Position numbers and translations under genes: made by a program. Positions 1 through 9,043 of a DNA stretch of 64,000 bases are shown here, piece after piece. Position 1 is the first letter of the stretch; each line of letters begins with the position of its first letter. The notes under the pieces are model-generated. The model searched no databases. It worked only from the letters and a program-made list of their open reading frames with translations, and had not been told where the DNA came from. The DNA is from Paraburkholderia terricola (GTDB taxonomy: Bacteria > Pseudomonadota > Gammaproteobacteria > Burkholderiales > Burkholderiaceae), in contig NZ_FRAB01000011.1 in the NCBI RefSeq assembly GCF_900142195.1, positions 124,001 through 188,000 on the forward strand, given 5' to 3'.

Positions 1-190
1 GAGACGGACTATCGAGCGGGGAATGCGGAAACGAGCCTTCATGTGCGGACCTACCTATCGGCGACCTGCCGATTATCCAGCACTTGTATCGACGTCAGAA
101 GCAGATGATTCCCCGGCGTCGGAATGCAGAGCGCGCTCTTCCGGGCGCGGTGTCGATCGTTGGCGGCTCGCTACGGCAATCTCGCCGCGC

Positions 191-970
191 TTATTGCGCG
201 GCTTTCGCAGCGGCAATGATCGTGTCGGCGACTGCCTTCGGCTGGCTGACCATCGCGACGTGGCTCGCATCGACCATCGTGACGTGCGCGCCGATGGTCT
301 TCGCCATGCTCCGTTGCAGGTTCGGATCGATCATCCGGTCCTGACCGGCCACCACGAAGTAGGACGGCTTGTCGTGCCACGCCGCCGTCGTGACCTTCTG
401 GCCGATACATGCGGCAGCCCACGGCCCTTGCGTTGCCGCAATCACACGCCGTTGCGGCAAAGGCACGTCCTGAGCGAAATCTTCCAGCACCGCCTTGGTC
501 GACAGCGTCAGATTGCCGGCCGAGTCCTTCTGCAGTTCGCTGGCCCATGCGGGCGCCGGCTTGCCTTTCGTCACGTCGTCGATGGATTGGCCGCTGTCGG
601 GCGCGAACGCGGCTACATAGACGAGGTTCTTCACCTTGTCGTCGTTGCCGGCTTCGCTGATCACGACGCCCGCCCACGAGTGGCCGACCAGAACGACCGG
701 GCCGGTCTGCTGGTCGATCACGCGTTTCGTCGCGGCAACGTCGTCGGCCAGCGAACTCAGCGGGTTTTGAACCGCCACCACGTGAAGGCCGCGCGCTTCG
801 AGCAACGGAATCACTTTCTCCCAACTGGAACCGTCGGCAAATGCGCCGTGCACCAGCACGACGTTCTTGCCCTTCAAATCCTGCGGCGGCGCCGCGTGCG
901 AAGCCTGCAATGCGAACAGTCCACCGAGCAACAGCGCAGAACCGAGAAATTTCGTGAGAAGCGTGGTCAT
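191..970 (-). CDS. exported alpha/beta hydrolase
   Basis: A 259-residue alpha/beta-fold hydrolase, probably periplasmic. Residues 1-26 form a signal peptide ending in ASHA. The oxyanion segment VLVHGAFADGSSW lies at about 38-50, the nucleophile is Ser98 in GHSWAG, the acid is probably Asp in AGQDRMIDP and the base His in DASHVAM. This is the RsbQ/EstX-like group that acts on small esters; the substrate is unknown. The ATG at 970 is preferred because it opens directly into the signal peptide. It lies 85 bp downstream of the DUF4148 gene and probably shares its transcript, which would place it under the GATAC-type promoter at 1521-1614. Confidence 0.85.
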   Translation of the reverse strand: MTTLLTKFLGSALLLGGLFALQASHAAPPQDLKGKNVVLVHGAFADGSSWEKVIPLLEARGLHVVAVQNPLSSLADDVAATKRVIDQQTGPVVLVGHSWAGVVISEAGNDDKVKNLVYVAAFAPDSGQSIDDVTKGKPAPAWASELQKDSAGNLTLSTKAVLEDFAQDVPLPQRRVIAATQGPWAAACIGQKVTTAAWHDKPSYFVVAGQDRMIDPNLQRSMAKTIGAHVTMVDASHVAMVSQPKAVADTIIAAAKAAQ

Positions 971-1055
971 GGGTATTTTTCGACTGAGTTTGAATGGGTT
1001 TTGAATCGACCATCCCCATGACGGCGCACTCGAACGCGCGCCGTCGTCATGGAGA

Positions 1056-1391
1056 TTACGAGTGCGCATAGATCGAACCGAGACCGACAACGGCTTGCTC
1101 CGGTGCCGACGTGTGGGTCATTGTCGAGCGCGCGCCAGCAGTCGAGCTGCCTTGTCCGGCGCCGCCATATGCCGCTGTCGCCGAATCTTTCTGCGCATTG
1201 ATACGCGCCTCGGCGGCTTCGATGTTCTGGGGATATTGGGTGTTGTCGCTGGCCGGGTTGTAGCCGGCCTTCTGAAGCTGGACCAGTTCCGCGCGCACGT
1301 CGGCACGCGTCAACGCGTGATTCGACTGGGCGAACGAAGCGACAGGAACGGCAACGAGCGCTGCCACCAACAGGGATTGAACGAGCTTCAT
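1056..1391 (-). CDS. small periplasmic DUF4148 protein
   Basis: A 111-residue secreted protein. Residues 1-21 are a signal peptide (ASFAQ cleavage region). The mature part begins with the DUF4148 hallmark LTRADVRAELVQLQKAGYNP at about 28-46, and the rest is low-complexity and Ala/Ser/Thr-rich. The family is abundant in Burkholderiaceae and has no known function. The ATG at 1391 has a GGAGA ribosome site just upstream. It is the first gene after the GATAC-type promoter at 1521-1614 and is followed by an exported hydrolase. Related small proteins occur at 8689 and, as a remnant, at 8231, each behind the same promoter type. Confidence 0.85.
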   Translation of the reverse strand: MKLVQSLLVAALVAVPVASFAQSNHALTRADVRAELVQLQKAGYNPASDNTQYPQNIEAAEARINAQKDSATAAYGGAGQGSSTAGARSTMTHTSAPEQAVVGLGSIYAHS

Positions 1392-1520
1392 GAGTTTTCT
1401 CCAGAAAACGACGGCATTCAAAGGTCGGAAGTTCGGATGACAAGCGCGGAAGCCGAAACCTGCGCGCCGCCGTGTCACCGGACTTGAACGCAGTGTTGCG
1501 AATCAACCTTGCGTGTAGAC

Positions 1521-1614
1521 ATTTGAACCTGCCGACGTATCTGGAATGTTTTCGCCGACGCCTCCAATGCAAGCGTGTTTATCCCGGTACGGCCTGGATA
1601 CATTGCGGTACAAA
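1521..1614 (-). promoter_or_regulatory. GATAC-type shared promoter, copy A (drives the DUF4148 gene at 1391)
   Basis: Read on the minus strand, paired boxes TTTGTACC and ATGTATCC begin at 1614, 10 bp apart. Exactly 70 bp on, at 1544, lies CCAGATACGTC, and the hexamer TCAAAT (1526-1521) follows 10 bp after GATAC. The same spacing occurs in copies B, C, D and D'. No sigma70 -35 is visible at the expected place, so an activator is inferred. The regulator is not known. Confidence 0.7.
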
Positions 1615-1664
1615 TCGGCCGCCATGCAGCGGACGATTGCCGACCCCAGCGCGTCGCATGTGAA

Positions 1665-3173
1665 TCAACCGGCTACCGGACTCAACTCGCTGAACGACGG
1701 CCCCAGCGGCCGGACACGCATGGCCGGATCGAGACGTTCCCACGGAAGATCGGCCGGATCGGCGGCCATCGGTCCGGGCGCTTTCGCCACCAGAATGGCC
1801 TCGGCGATAGCCTCGAAGTCCGCGCGAAAATGCACCGAACTCTTGTTCACGAGAATCTTCATGCGTTCGGGTTCGATGCCGGCCACGCGGAACAGGTTGC
1901 GATCGAACACCTGCATCTTCACCGAGCTCACGGCAATCCTCACGCCCTCGACGCGCAAACAGGCGACCGGTCCCAACTCGCCTTCCATCCCGTTGAGCAT
2001 CGGGCCGTCGAAACGGAAGCGGCCGTCCGACAGGTGTTCGACTTCGAACAGCGCCTCGAGCGGCGAATCGCCCTCGACACCCGACCGACCGCCGAGGCGC
2101 AGCGCAATGCGCGCGCCCACGCCGGCCCGATGCGCGGCGGCCGCGGCCTCGGCGTCCCAGATCACACCAACCGCCGCGTCCGTTGCGCCGTTGCGCAACA
2201 ACGCGCGCACCATCCCCATCGTGTTCGAATCGCCGCCCACGCCGGGGTTGTCCTGCGTGTCCGCGATGATGACCGGTCGCGATGCGGACGCGCTCAGCCG
2301 GATCGCTTCGAGCGCGGCTTCGTCGGGCGCGAGAAACGGCACCTCCCAGCGCGACTCCTCGCCGACGATCTTCGCGAGCAGCGCGTCGGCGGCTCGCTCG
2401 GCGACTTCTTCCTCGAACGAATAGGCCCAGATGGTCGGACCGCATTCGGGAAAATCGGCCGCCGGAAAGCCCGGCGCGAACGACACCGACACGACCGGCC
2501 GCGTCTCCAGATCCGCCAGCATGCCAACCATCCCCCTTGCGGGCTCGACCAGCGTGCACATGCCGTTCACCGGAATGAGGAAGGGCACGCGACGCATCGC
2601 GCGATGCAACGGGCGCTGCTCCCACATCAGATCCTCGAGAATCCGCGCGGCGCGTTCGCCGGTTTCCGCCATATCGACGTGCGGATAGGTCCGGTAAGCC
2701 ACGAGCGCGCTGGCATGCGCGAACATGCGCGCGGTGACGTTGGCGTGCAGGTCCAGCGACACGACCACCGGCATGCGATCGCCGACGATCCGCCGCACGC
2801 GTTCGAGCAACTCGCCTTCGCCGTCGTCGTGCTGCTCGGTCACCATCGCGCCGTGCAGGTCGAGATAGATCGCGTCGAAACCGCCTTGCTCGACGGCGGC
2901 GATGATCTCGCCGCCAATCCGCTCGAACGCATCCGTCGTGACGTGCGCCGACGCGCTCGCGCCGGCCCAGATCACCGGTCTCAGTTCGCGTCCATGCGCT
3001 TGCATGACCTTGATGAATCCGCCGATCGGCACGTTGACGTCGCGCAGCCCGAGCACGTCGGCGCCACGAACCATCGGCGGAAAGCCCTCGCCTTGAACGA
3101 AGCTCTCGTAAGACGCCTTGGTGGGCGCGAAGGTATTGGTTTCATGCTGGAAACCCGCGATCAGGATTTTCAT
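1665..3173 (-). CDS. M81 family metallopeptidase (MlrC-like)
   Basis: A 502-residue cytosolic protein of the M81/MlrC family, named after the enzyme acting on linear microcystin products; most members have unknown small peptide or amide substrates. The family opening MKILIAGFQHETNTF is at the start, with His10 and Glu11 as likely zinc ligands. SLDLHANVT follows in the N-terminal domain and DTQDNPGVGGDSNTMG in the C-terminal half. The length is normal. The ATG at 3173 overlaps the end of the MFS transporter gene by 4 bp, so the two are translationally coupled. With the LysR regulator divergent from them, this resembles an uptake-and-hydrolysis catabolic unit. Confidence 0.88.
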   Translation of the reverse strand: MKILIAGFQHETNTFAPTKASYESFVQGEGFPPMVRGADVLGLRDVNVPIGGFIKVMQAHGRELRPVIWAGASASAHVTTDAFERIGGEIIAAVEQGGFDAIYLDLHGAMVTEQHDDGEGELLERVRRIVGDRMPVVVSLDLHANVTARMFAHASALVAYRTYPHVDMAETGERAARILEDLMWEQRPLHRAMRRVPFLIPVNGMCTLVEPARGMVGMLADLETRPVVSVSFAPGFPAADFPECGPTIWAYSFEEEVAERAADALLAKIVGEESRWEVPFLAPDEAALEAIRLSASASRPVIIADTQDNPGVGGDSNTMGMVRALLRNGATDAAVGVIWDAEAAAAAHRAGVGARIALRLGGRSGVEGDSPLEALFEVEHLSDGRFRFDGPMLNGMEGELGPVACLRVEGVRIAVSSVKMQVFDRNLFRVAGIEPERMKILVNKSSVHFRADFEAIAEAILVAKAPGPMAADPADLPWERLDPAMRVRPLGPSFSELSPVAG

Positions 3174-4504
3174 GTGTTCACCTCTTGCTCGAATGCACGT
3201 TGTGGCAAAACCGGCTGTTCCCGCCTGAGCGTCAGCTTGAACTTCAGTATCAGGACGGCCGCCAGCGCGGCGGCGCAGGCCATGACCAGCAGACCGGCAT
3301 GCATGCTGCCCGTGCCGGCCTTGGTCCAGCCGACCACCGCCGGCCCCCAGAATCCGCCGGACAATCCCACGGTATTGATGAGCGCGATGCCGCCGGCCGC
3401 GGCCGTCCCCTCGACGAGCTGGGCCGGTATCGCCCAGAAAACCGTGTAGGCCATCCACAGACATGCGGTTCCAACGGTCAGCGCGAGGAGCGTGAGCATC
3501 GCGCTTCCATCGGCGAAAACAGCGGCGATCATGCAGAGCGCCGCGCCGAGCGCGGGAATCGCGCAGTGGTAGCGCCGCTCGCCCGCCCGGTCGGAACTGC
3601 GGCCCGCGAGATACATGCAGACCGCGGCCGCCACGTAGGGAATCGCCGTGTACCAGCCGAGGCGAATGGTGTCCTTGACGCCCTGCTCCTTGAGCAGCGT
3701 CGGCAGCCAGAAGCTGATCGCGTAGATCGGAAAAATGATGCTGAAGTAGGCGAGCGCGAGTACATAGATCCGCGGGTTCTTCAGCACCGCCCTGAACGAA
3801 TCCGTGCCATGCCGGGTCGGTGCGGTTTCGCGCTCGAGCAGGCCTTTTTCGTGGTCGGTCAGCCAGCGCGCGTCCGCGGGCCGGTCGGACAGCACCCGCA
3901 GCGTCAGCACGCCGAGCACGATGCACGGCAGACCTTCGACGAGAAACATCCACTGCCAGCCGGCAAGACCGCCGACCCCGGCAAGACTCGTCATGAGCCA
4001 CGCCGAGACAGGGCCGCCGACAATGCCGCCGAGCGGTCCGGCCACGAACACCAGCGCAATGGCGCGCGCCATGCGGGCAGGCCCGTACCAGCGCGACAGG
4101 TAATAGATCATGCCCGGCGCGAAGCCCGCCTCGAATATGCCGAGCAGGAAGCGCATGGCGTAAAACGCCGGCACGCTTCGCACGAACAGCATGCAGGCCG
4201 ACGTGATGCCCCACAGCACGAGAATGCGGCTGAAGGTCTTGCGGGCGCCGACTTTCGGCAACATCAGATTGCTCGGCAATTCGAACAGCACATAGCCGAT
4301 GAAGAAAATCCCCGCGCCCACACCGTAAGCGGCATCGGAAAAGCCGAGGTCCGTTTGCATCTGCAATTTGGCGAACCCGACGTTGACGCGGTCCAGGTAC
4401 GCGAACATGTAGCAGGTCACCAGAAACGGCAGAAGCCGCCAGTTGAGCTTGCTATAGAGCGCTGAGGCGGGATCGCCGGCGGTCGATGGATGGATTGCTG
4501 ACAT
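3170..4504 (-). CDS. MFS transporter, anion:cation symporter type
   Basis: A 444-residue inner-membrane transporter with about 12 membrane segments. The start (LNWRLLPFLVTCYMFAYLDRVNVGFAK, about 20-46) is typical of the ACS family, which moves organic acids such as tartrate, phthalate or 4-hydroxyphenylacetate with protons. GIFEAGFAPG and SRWYGPARMARAIA further support the assignment. It heads a two-gene operon with the M81 peptidase, so the cargo is probably that enzyme's substrate or product. The divergent LysR gene is the likely regulator. Confidence 0.87.
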   Translation of the reverse strand: MSAIHPSTAGDPASALYSKLNWRLLPFLVTCYMFAYLDRVNVGFAKLQMQTDLGFSDAAYGVGAGIFFIGYVLFELPSNLMLPKVGARKTFSRILVLWGITSACMLFVRSVPAFYAMRFLLGIFEAGFAPGMIYYLSRWYGPARMARAIALVFVAGPLGGIVGGPVSAWLMTSLAGVGGLAGWQWMFLVEGLPCIVLGVLTLRVLSDRPADARWLTDHEKGLLERETAPTRHGTDSFRAVLKNPRIYVLALAYFSIIFPIYAISFWLPTLLKEQGVKDTIRLGWYTAIPYVAAAVCMYLAGRSSDRAGERRYHCAIPALGAALCMIAAVFADGSAMLTLLALTVGTACLWMAYTVFWAIPAQLVEGTAAAGGIALINTVGLSGGFWGPAVVGWTKAGTGSMHAGLLVMACAAALAAVLILKFKLTLRREQPVLPQRAFEQEVNT

Positions 4505-4601
4505 AGGTGTCTCCCGATTGCCTCACTGGACCCGTCGCAGGGGGTTGAGTCGATGGTGGCAGGGCAAAACGGGACTAGCAAGAGCAACTAAGTTCACGTA
4601 T

Positions 4602-4620
4602 CGTTGCCTTCTGAGCAACG
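4602..4620. promoter_or_regulatory. candidate LysR operator between the MFS and lysR genes
   Basis: A perfect 6-bp inverted repeat, CGTTGC-N7-GCAACG, lies in the 176-bp gap between the divergent MFS and LysR genes. Its size and place suit a LysR-type binding site; the assignment is inferred. Confidence 0.4.
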
Positions 4621-4680
4621 CTTGGCCGTCACTCGGCCCATGCCTTGGACCCTGAAAATTTCCGGCGTCGGAGCAATCAA

Positions 4681-5643
4681 ATGCGCGAGATCAACCAGCA
4701 GCGCCTGCGGTATTTCCACGAGGTGCTCACCCACGGCACCATCCGCGGCGCGGCGGAGCACATCAACACGTCGCCATCGGTCATCACGCGGCAGATCAAA
4801 CTGCTCGAAGACGAACTGGGCGCGGTGCTGTTCGAACGCGAGGCGCGCGGAGTCCGGCCGACGGAAGCCGCCGCTCACCTGCTCGAATTCTGGCGCGGCT
4901 ACCGCTCGCAGCAGGAGAAGCTCGAAGACCGGCTACATGCGTTGAAAGGTCTTCAAACCGGGCAGATTCAACTGGCTGTGAGCGAAGGCTTCGTCGATAC
5001 CTTCGTCGACGACGTGCTGGCGCCGTTCTGCACGCGCTATCCCGGCCTGGAAATCGGCATGACCATGCTGGCGGTGGACGCCTTGCTGGACGAAGTGGCG
5101 GAAAACCGGGCGCACATCGGCCTCGCCTTTAATCCGCCGCCTCATGCGCGAATCGCGTATCGGGCCAGCTCGCGACAGCCGGTTGTGCTGCTGCTGAGAA
5201 AAGATCATCCTCTTGCCAGGCGGGGTGGTCCGGCGAGCCTCGACGATCTGCAAAGCTATCCGCTGGCGCTCATGCCATCCACATTCGGCATCGGCCATGT
5301 CGTGGCAATGGCGGAGCTGACCGAGAACGTGAAGATTCGCCCCACCCTCACGACCAACTCGCTGAGCGCGCTGAAGCGCTTCGTGACAGCGGAAAATTTC
5401 ATGACGCTGATCGGGGAATTCGCCGCGTACCGTGAACTCGCAAACAACGAACTGACCACCGTGCCGATTGCACATCCCCTGTTCGACAGCGCGCAGGCCA
5501 GGGTGCTGGTCAAGACCGACCGGCCGCTTGCCGCCGGGCCGCTCGAATTGCTGAAGTGGATTCAGGAGCGCATGCCGATGTTCGCCAGTGCGCGAGCGCA
5601 AGGATCGCGCAAGCGAAAGGCCGGCCGCCGCGGCAACGACTAA
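4681..5643 (+). CDS. LysR-family transcriptional regulator
   Basis: A 320-residue LysR regulator. The winged helix-turn-helix is at about 5-65 ([24 protein letters not shown] and [21 protein letters not shown]), followed by a periplasmic-binding-like effector domain from about 90. The ATG at 4681 has GGAG seven bases upstream and is preferred over an in-frame TTG 36 bases earlier. The C-terminus is basic (RKRKAGRR). It is divergent from the MFS/M81 operon, which it probably controls. Confidence 0.88.
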   Translation: MREINQQRLRYFHEVLTHGTIRGAAEHINTSPSVITRQIKLLEDELGAVLFEREARGVRPTEAAAHLLEFWRGYRSQQEKLEDRLHALKGLQTGQIQLAVSEGFVDTFVDDVLAPFCTRYPGLEIGMTMLAVDALLDEVAENRAHIGLAFNPPPHARIAYRASSRQPVVLLLRKDHPLARRGGPASLDDLQSYPLALMPSTFGIGHVVAMAELTENVKIRPTLTTNSLSALKRFVTAENFMTLIGEFAAYRELANNELTTVPIAHPLFDSAQARVLVKTDRPLAAGPLELLKWIQERMPMFASARAQGSRKRKAGRRGND

Positions 5644-5706
5644 CTGTCGCCGCGCCTATAATTTCCCTTTATTGACTGCATCGTCCACAAGTATCGGGCT
5701 TGATAA

Positions 5707-6294
5707 ATGGTGAGACCACGTGAATTCGATCGAGACGAAGCCCTGGATCGCGCCATGCGCGTGTTCTGGTCCAAGGGTTATTCGGCAGCGTCCACGGACG
5801 AGCTGCTCGCGGCCATGCAAATTGGCCGGCAGAGTCTTTACAACGCGTTCGGCGACAAGCGCAAGCTGTACCTTGAAGCGCTCGATCGTTATCAGCAATA
5901 CAGCGTCGCGGCCCACATCGAACGGTTGACGCGCAGTTCGTCCGCGCTGGCCGGCATCAAGTCGCTTTTGCTGGGCGTGATACCGGCCGACGCCGCCGAG
6001 CGCGCGAACGGCTGCATGGGCGTCAATAGCGCCGCTGAATTCGGCGCAACGGATGCCGAGGTCAACGCAATCCGGGCCGCGGGCGCGAAGCGGCTGAGGG
6101 AGCCTCTTCTGGCTCGCATCGGAGAAGCGCAGCGCAACGGCGAGATCGATCCGCACATGGACGCGGAAGACGTGGCGCTGTTCATCGGCAGCACCCTGCA
6201 AGGCATTCAGTTGAATGCCCGCGCAGGCATGTCGCCGGCCGCGCTTCGGCGCATAGCGAAATTCGCGCTCGAGCGGCTGGTCGCGCGCTCGTAG
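5707..6294 (+). CDS. TetR/AcrR-family regulator
   Basis: A 195-residue repressor-type protein. The N-terminal helix-turn-helix runs from about 9 to 55 (EALDRAMRVFWSKGYSAASTDELLAAM, then QSLYNAFGDKRKLYLEAL), and the C-terminal ligand-binding domain follows. Its match to the TetR_C_16/YezE-like group is approximate. It follows the LysR gene by 63 bp on the same strand. The gene downstream is on the other strand, so its target is unclear. Confidence 0.85.
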   Translation: MVRPREFDRDEALDRAMRVFWSKGYSAASTDELLAAMQIGRQSLYNAFGDKRKLYLEALDRYQQYSVAAHIERLTRSSSALAGIKSLLLGVIPADAAERANGCMGVNSAAEFGATDAEVNAIRAAGAKRLREPLLARIGEAQRNGEIDPHMDAEDVALFIGSTLQGIQLNARAGMSPAALRRIAKFALERLVARS

Positions 6295-6432
6295 TGCGCT
6301 TGTAATGCGTTCGTCGCGCACCTCGCGTTCCTGAGCGGTGCGAGCCTGACGATCGGCGGCGGCTTGTCGCTGCACGCCGCCGGTCGCCGCGGCGCCGCTC
6401 TTGCGAACGCCGCCGCTTTCCCGCCGCTGCGG

Positions 6433-6942
6433 CTACGGTGCAAAGCGTGCGAACACGTAGTCGCGGTCCTTCACCCTGGCCGCATGGCACGCGAAGCAGG
6501 TTTGATGTTGCGCGGCGTCGACCGGTTGTCCGTTGACGAACCGGCCGAAGCCCCAGCCGCCTGTCGACGCATAACGACGCGAGTCCTTCACCATCACCTG
6601 CACCGTGGTGGGCGCCCCGGGAATCGTTGCCGATGGGAACTCGGGCGACTGCTTGCGCTTGTACGCGAGTTTCACCAGGATGGTCCCGTCAGGGTACGGC
6701 AGCGTCGAGTTCTCGATGGCCTTGATCGCGGCCGGGTTGCCGAGCACCACGCGTAGCTCGTCGAGCGGCGCGGCTTCCTCGGCCGGCGCGATCATTTGCC
6801 ACTTGCGATAACCCTCGGGAATCGTCACGCCATAGATCGGCGAAGGCGCCGATTTCGCGGGTTCGGCCACGGCGTGATTCGCCACGGCGCCAAGCAGAAG
6901 CGCCGCGTTGAGCACGACATGCGCAGTCCGGATTCTTCGCAT
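6433..6942 (-). CDS. cytochrome P460-like periplasmic heme protein
   Basis: A 169-residue secreted c-type heme protein. Residues 1-26 are a signal peptide ending in NHAVA. The YRKWQMIAP segment, the internal PYPDGTILVKL region and the C-terminal heme motif CFACH (in QHQTCFACHAARVKDRDYVF) are typical of the cytochrome P460 domain, whose studied members oxidise hydroxylamine or detoxify NO. The real activity here is unknown. It is downstream of the Tat-exported hydrolase by 22 bp and probably in the same operon. Confidence 0.85.
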   Translation of the reverse strand: MRRIRTAHVVLNAALLLGAVANHAVAEPAKSAPSPIYGVTIPEGYRKWQMIAPAEEAAPLDELRVVLGNPAAIKAIENSTLPYPDGTILVKLAYKRKQSPEFPSATIPGAPTTVQVMVKDSRRYASTGGWGFGRFVNGQPVDAAQHQTCFACHAARVKDRDYVFARFAP

Positions 6943-6964
6943 TTGTCGGTCTCCCGTTCGCTGC

Positions 6965-7996
6965 TCAGAAACGGGCGACGTCGATGACGGCGTCGGCGAA
7001 TGCTTTCGGCGCTTCTTGCGGCAGGTTATGCCCGACGCCGCCGCCGATGTTCCGGTGCGCGTACTTGCCGGTGAATTTTTTCGCATAGGCCGACGGCTCG
7101 GGATGCGGCGCGCCGTTGGCGTCGCCTTCCATCGTGATGGTCGGCACCGAGATGGTCGGCCCGGTCGCGAGACGCTTTTCGAGCTCGTCGTATTTCGCCT
7201 CGCCCGTCGCCAGCCCCAGACGCCACCGGTAGTTGTGGATCACGATCGCGACATGGTCCGGGTTATCGAACGATGCAGCCGAGCGCCCGTAGGTCGCTTC
7301 GTCGAAATCCCATTTCGGCGAAGCGGTATGCCAGATCAGCTTGTTGAAATCGCGGCGGTTCGCATCGTAGCCGGCGTAGCCGCGCTCGGTGGCGAAGTAG
7401 AACTGATACCACCATGCCAGTTCCGCTTTCGGCGGTAACGGTCCCTTGTTGGCGGCCTGGCTGCCGATCAGATAACCGCTCACCGACACCATCGCCTTGC
7501 AGCGCTCCGGCCACAGCGCGGCGATGATATTCACCGTGCGCGCGCCCCAGTCGAAGCCGCCGAAGATCGCCTTGTCGATCTTCAGCGCGTCCATCAGGTT
7601 GATGATGTCGACCGCGATAACCGCCTGCTGGCCGTTGCGCGGCGTGTCCGCGGAAAGAATCCGCGTGGAGCCGTAGCCCCGCAGATACGGCACGATGACC
7701 CGATAGCCGGCGGCGACCAGCAACGGCGTGACTTCGGCGTAGCTGTAGATATCGTACGGCCAGCCGTGCAGCAGAATCACGACGGGCCCGTTGCGCGGAC
7801 CCGCTTCCGCGTAGCCCACGTTGAGCGTGCCGGCGTTGATCAGCCGCAGGTCGTCGAACGAAGCGGCGCTCGCCCCGGACTTCGTGCCGCTGGACTGCGC
7901 CTGCGCGAGTCCGCTCAATCCCAGCTCCATCAGGCCGACGCCCGCAACCGTCGTGCCGAGGAGACGCCGTCTCCGGGTATTGATCTGTTCAGACAT
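6965..7996 (-). CDS. Tat-exported alpha/beta hydrolase, epoxide-hydrolase/dehalogenase type
   Basis: A 343-residue hydrolase with a twin-arginine signal (NTRRRRLLGTTVAGVG, residues 7-22). The oxyanion motif HGWPYD and the nucleophile elbow GGFDWGAR show an Asp nucleophile, as in epoxide hydrolases and haloalkane dehalogenases. The C-terminal GVGHNLPQEAP carries the catalytic His. The substrate is unknown. The ATG at 7996 has an AAGGGG ribosome site. The gene lies behind the DUF4148 remnant at 8166-8231, so GATAC-type promoter copy B (8317-8410) probably drives it and the cytochrome P460 gene. Confidence 0.87.
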   Translation of the reverse strand: MSEQINTRRRRLLGTTVAGVGLMELGLSGLAQAQSSGTKSGASAASFDDLRLINAGTLNVGYAEAGPRNGPVVILLHGWPYDIYSYAEVTPLLVAAGYRVIVPYLRGYGSTRILSADTPRNGQQAVIAVDIINLMDALKIDKAIFGGFDWGARTVNIIAALWPERCKAMVSVSGYLIGSQAANKGPLPPKAELAWWYQFYFATERGYAGYDANRRDFNKLIWHTASPKWDFDEATYGRSAASFDNPDHVAIVIHNYRWRLGLATGEAKYDELEKRLATGPTISVPTITMEGDANGAPHPEPSAYAKKFTGKYAHRNIGGGVGHNLPQEAPKAFADAVIDVARF

Positions 7997-8165
7997 GGTT
8001 TATTTCCCCTTATGTACGAGAGCTTCGAAAAGCCTGCATGGACTTGAGAGAGACCCGCTCCACCAGGGCGGTGAAGCAAGCCGATGGTCGAATCAAGTAC
8101 AAGCGGGCGAAAGAATATGAACGGTGTCGGCGCGGCGCGCCGGCGTTTGAACCCGAGGCTTGCCG

Positions 8166-8231
8166 TTACGGCCGGGCGTAAATCGGGCCGGCAACAGCCG
8201 CGGCGACGATAAGCGATTGAATGACTTTCAT
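8166..8231 (-). pseudogene. 21-codon remnant of a DUF4148-type gene (signal peptide only)
   Basis: An ATG at 8231 with a GAGGCGGAC ribosome site opens MKVIQSLIVAAAVAGPIYA and stops after 21 codons. This closely matches the signal peptide of the intact DUF4148 protein at 1391 (MKLVQSLLVAALVAVPVAS). No continuation is visible in the three frames downstream. It sits 107 bp below GATAC-type promoter copy B. It is either a decayed gene whose promoter is kept for the hydrolase behind it, or a tiny leader peptide. Confidence 0.55.
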
Positions 8232-8316
8232 GATGTCCGCCTCAAAAGAAGTTCTTTTCACGCAAACGCCCGTTTGCGTTTCGGGTTAGCCAGGCCAGAT
8301 CAACTGGCATGGATGA

Positions 8317-8410
8317 ATTAAACCCGGCGGACGTATCTGGCTTATGTCCGCAATGCGCGCCGGTGCAACGTTATGTAACGCGCCGGTGCTCAGATACATT
8401 GGGATACAAA
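8317..8410 (-). promoter_or_regulatory. GATAC-type shared promoter, copy B (toward the remnant and hydrolase operon)
   Basis: On the minus strand, TTTGTATC and ATGTATCT begin at 8410, 10 bp apart. CCAGATACGTC begins at 8340, exactly 70 bp on, and TTTAAT is at 8322-8317. It is back to back with copy C, which faces the other way. Confidence 0.75.
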
Positions 8411-8486
8411 CGCGGCCGTTCGGACTTCGTTCAACGCGCCGCCGAATATCTATTCCCGATCTATTCGCCCCTCGGCAATCGCCCGA

Positions 8487-8580
8487 TTTGTTTCTCAATG
8501 TGTACGACGTTCCGAGCGATACACAGCATTGCAATAGCCCGTTCTCACGACACAAGCCAGATACGTCGCCTGGTTCTAAT
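8487..8580 (+). promoter_or_regulatory. GATAC-type shared promoter, copy C (drives the DUF4148 gene at 8689)
   Basis: On the plus strand, degenerate paired boxes TTTGTTTC and ATGTGTAC begin at 8487. CCAGATACGTC begins at 8557, exactly 70 bp on, and TCTAAT is at 8575-8580. Copies B and C together fill the otherwise gene-free stretch between 8232 and 8688. Confidence 0.72.
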
Positions 8581-8688
8581 GCATCCAACGACGGAATCTG
8601 ATCAAGGCGCAAGCAGACATCACCGCATGCCGCCGCTTCCCAGATGCCCGGGCGGATCTTCCCACTTGATTTGCTTCAGGAGAATGAC

Positions 8689-8934
8689 ATGAAAGTATCG
8701 ATGATCGTTTTGGCTTTTGCCGCTTTTGCCGCTTTCGCCACGACCGCCTCCGCTTATGCGGCTAATTCCGTCGACGTGAATGCCGGCGCGAACGACGTTC
8801 AACAAGTTCATCAATGGGCGCCGGTTCAGAGCGCTCAAAAAATAAAGACGCGTGCGGAGGTTCGTCAGGAACTGGTGCGCGCCGAGAAAGACGGACAACT
8901 CGCGGCGCTCAACAAGCTCTATCAAGGCAGTTGA
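8689..8934 (+). CDS. small periplasmic DUF4148 protein
   Basis: An 81-residue secreted protein with a signal peptide (about 1-24, ASAYAAN) and the C-terminal DUF4148 hallmark KTRADVRQEL-like segment (KIKTRAEVRQELVRAEKDGQL). The ATG at 8689 has an AGGAGA ribosome site. It is the first gene below promoter copy C and heads a same-strand run with the small protein at 9044 and the epoxide hydrolase at 9501. Function unknown. Confidence 0.83.
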   Translation: MKVSMIVLAFAAFAAFATTASAYAANSVDVNAGANDVQQVHQWAPVQSAQKIKTRAEVRQELVRAEKDGQLAALNKLYQGS

Positions 8935-9043
8935 GTCGCGCCCCGTCAGGGGGATTCATTCACGATCGGGCAGTGTCTTTTCAACCTTGTCCGATCCCAT
9001 CACCAAGCACTTCTCTTTCGATTCGATTCGTGGAGGTTTCATC

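Noticed and set aside
23-1021. 332-codon plus-strand frame at the window start
   Set aside because: It is antisense to the alpha/beta hydrolase, with Arg/His-rich composition typical of a GC-rich shadow frame.
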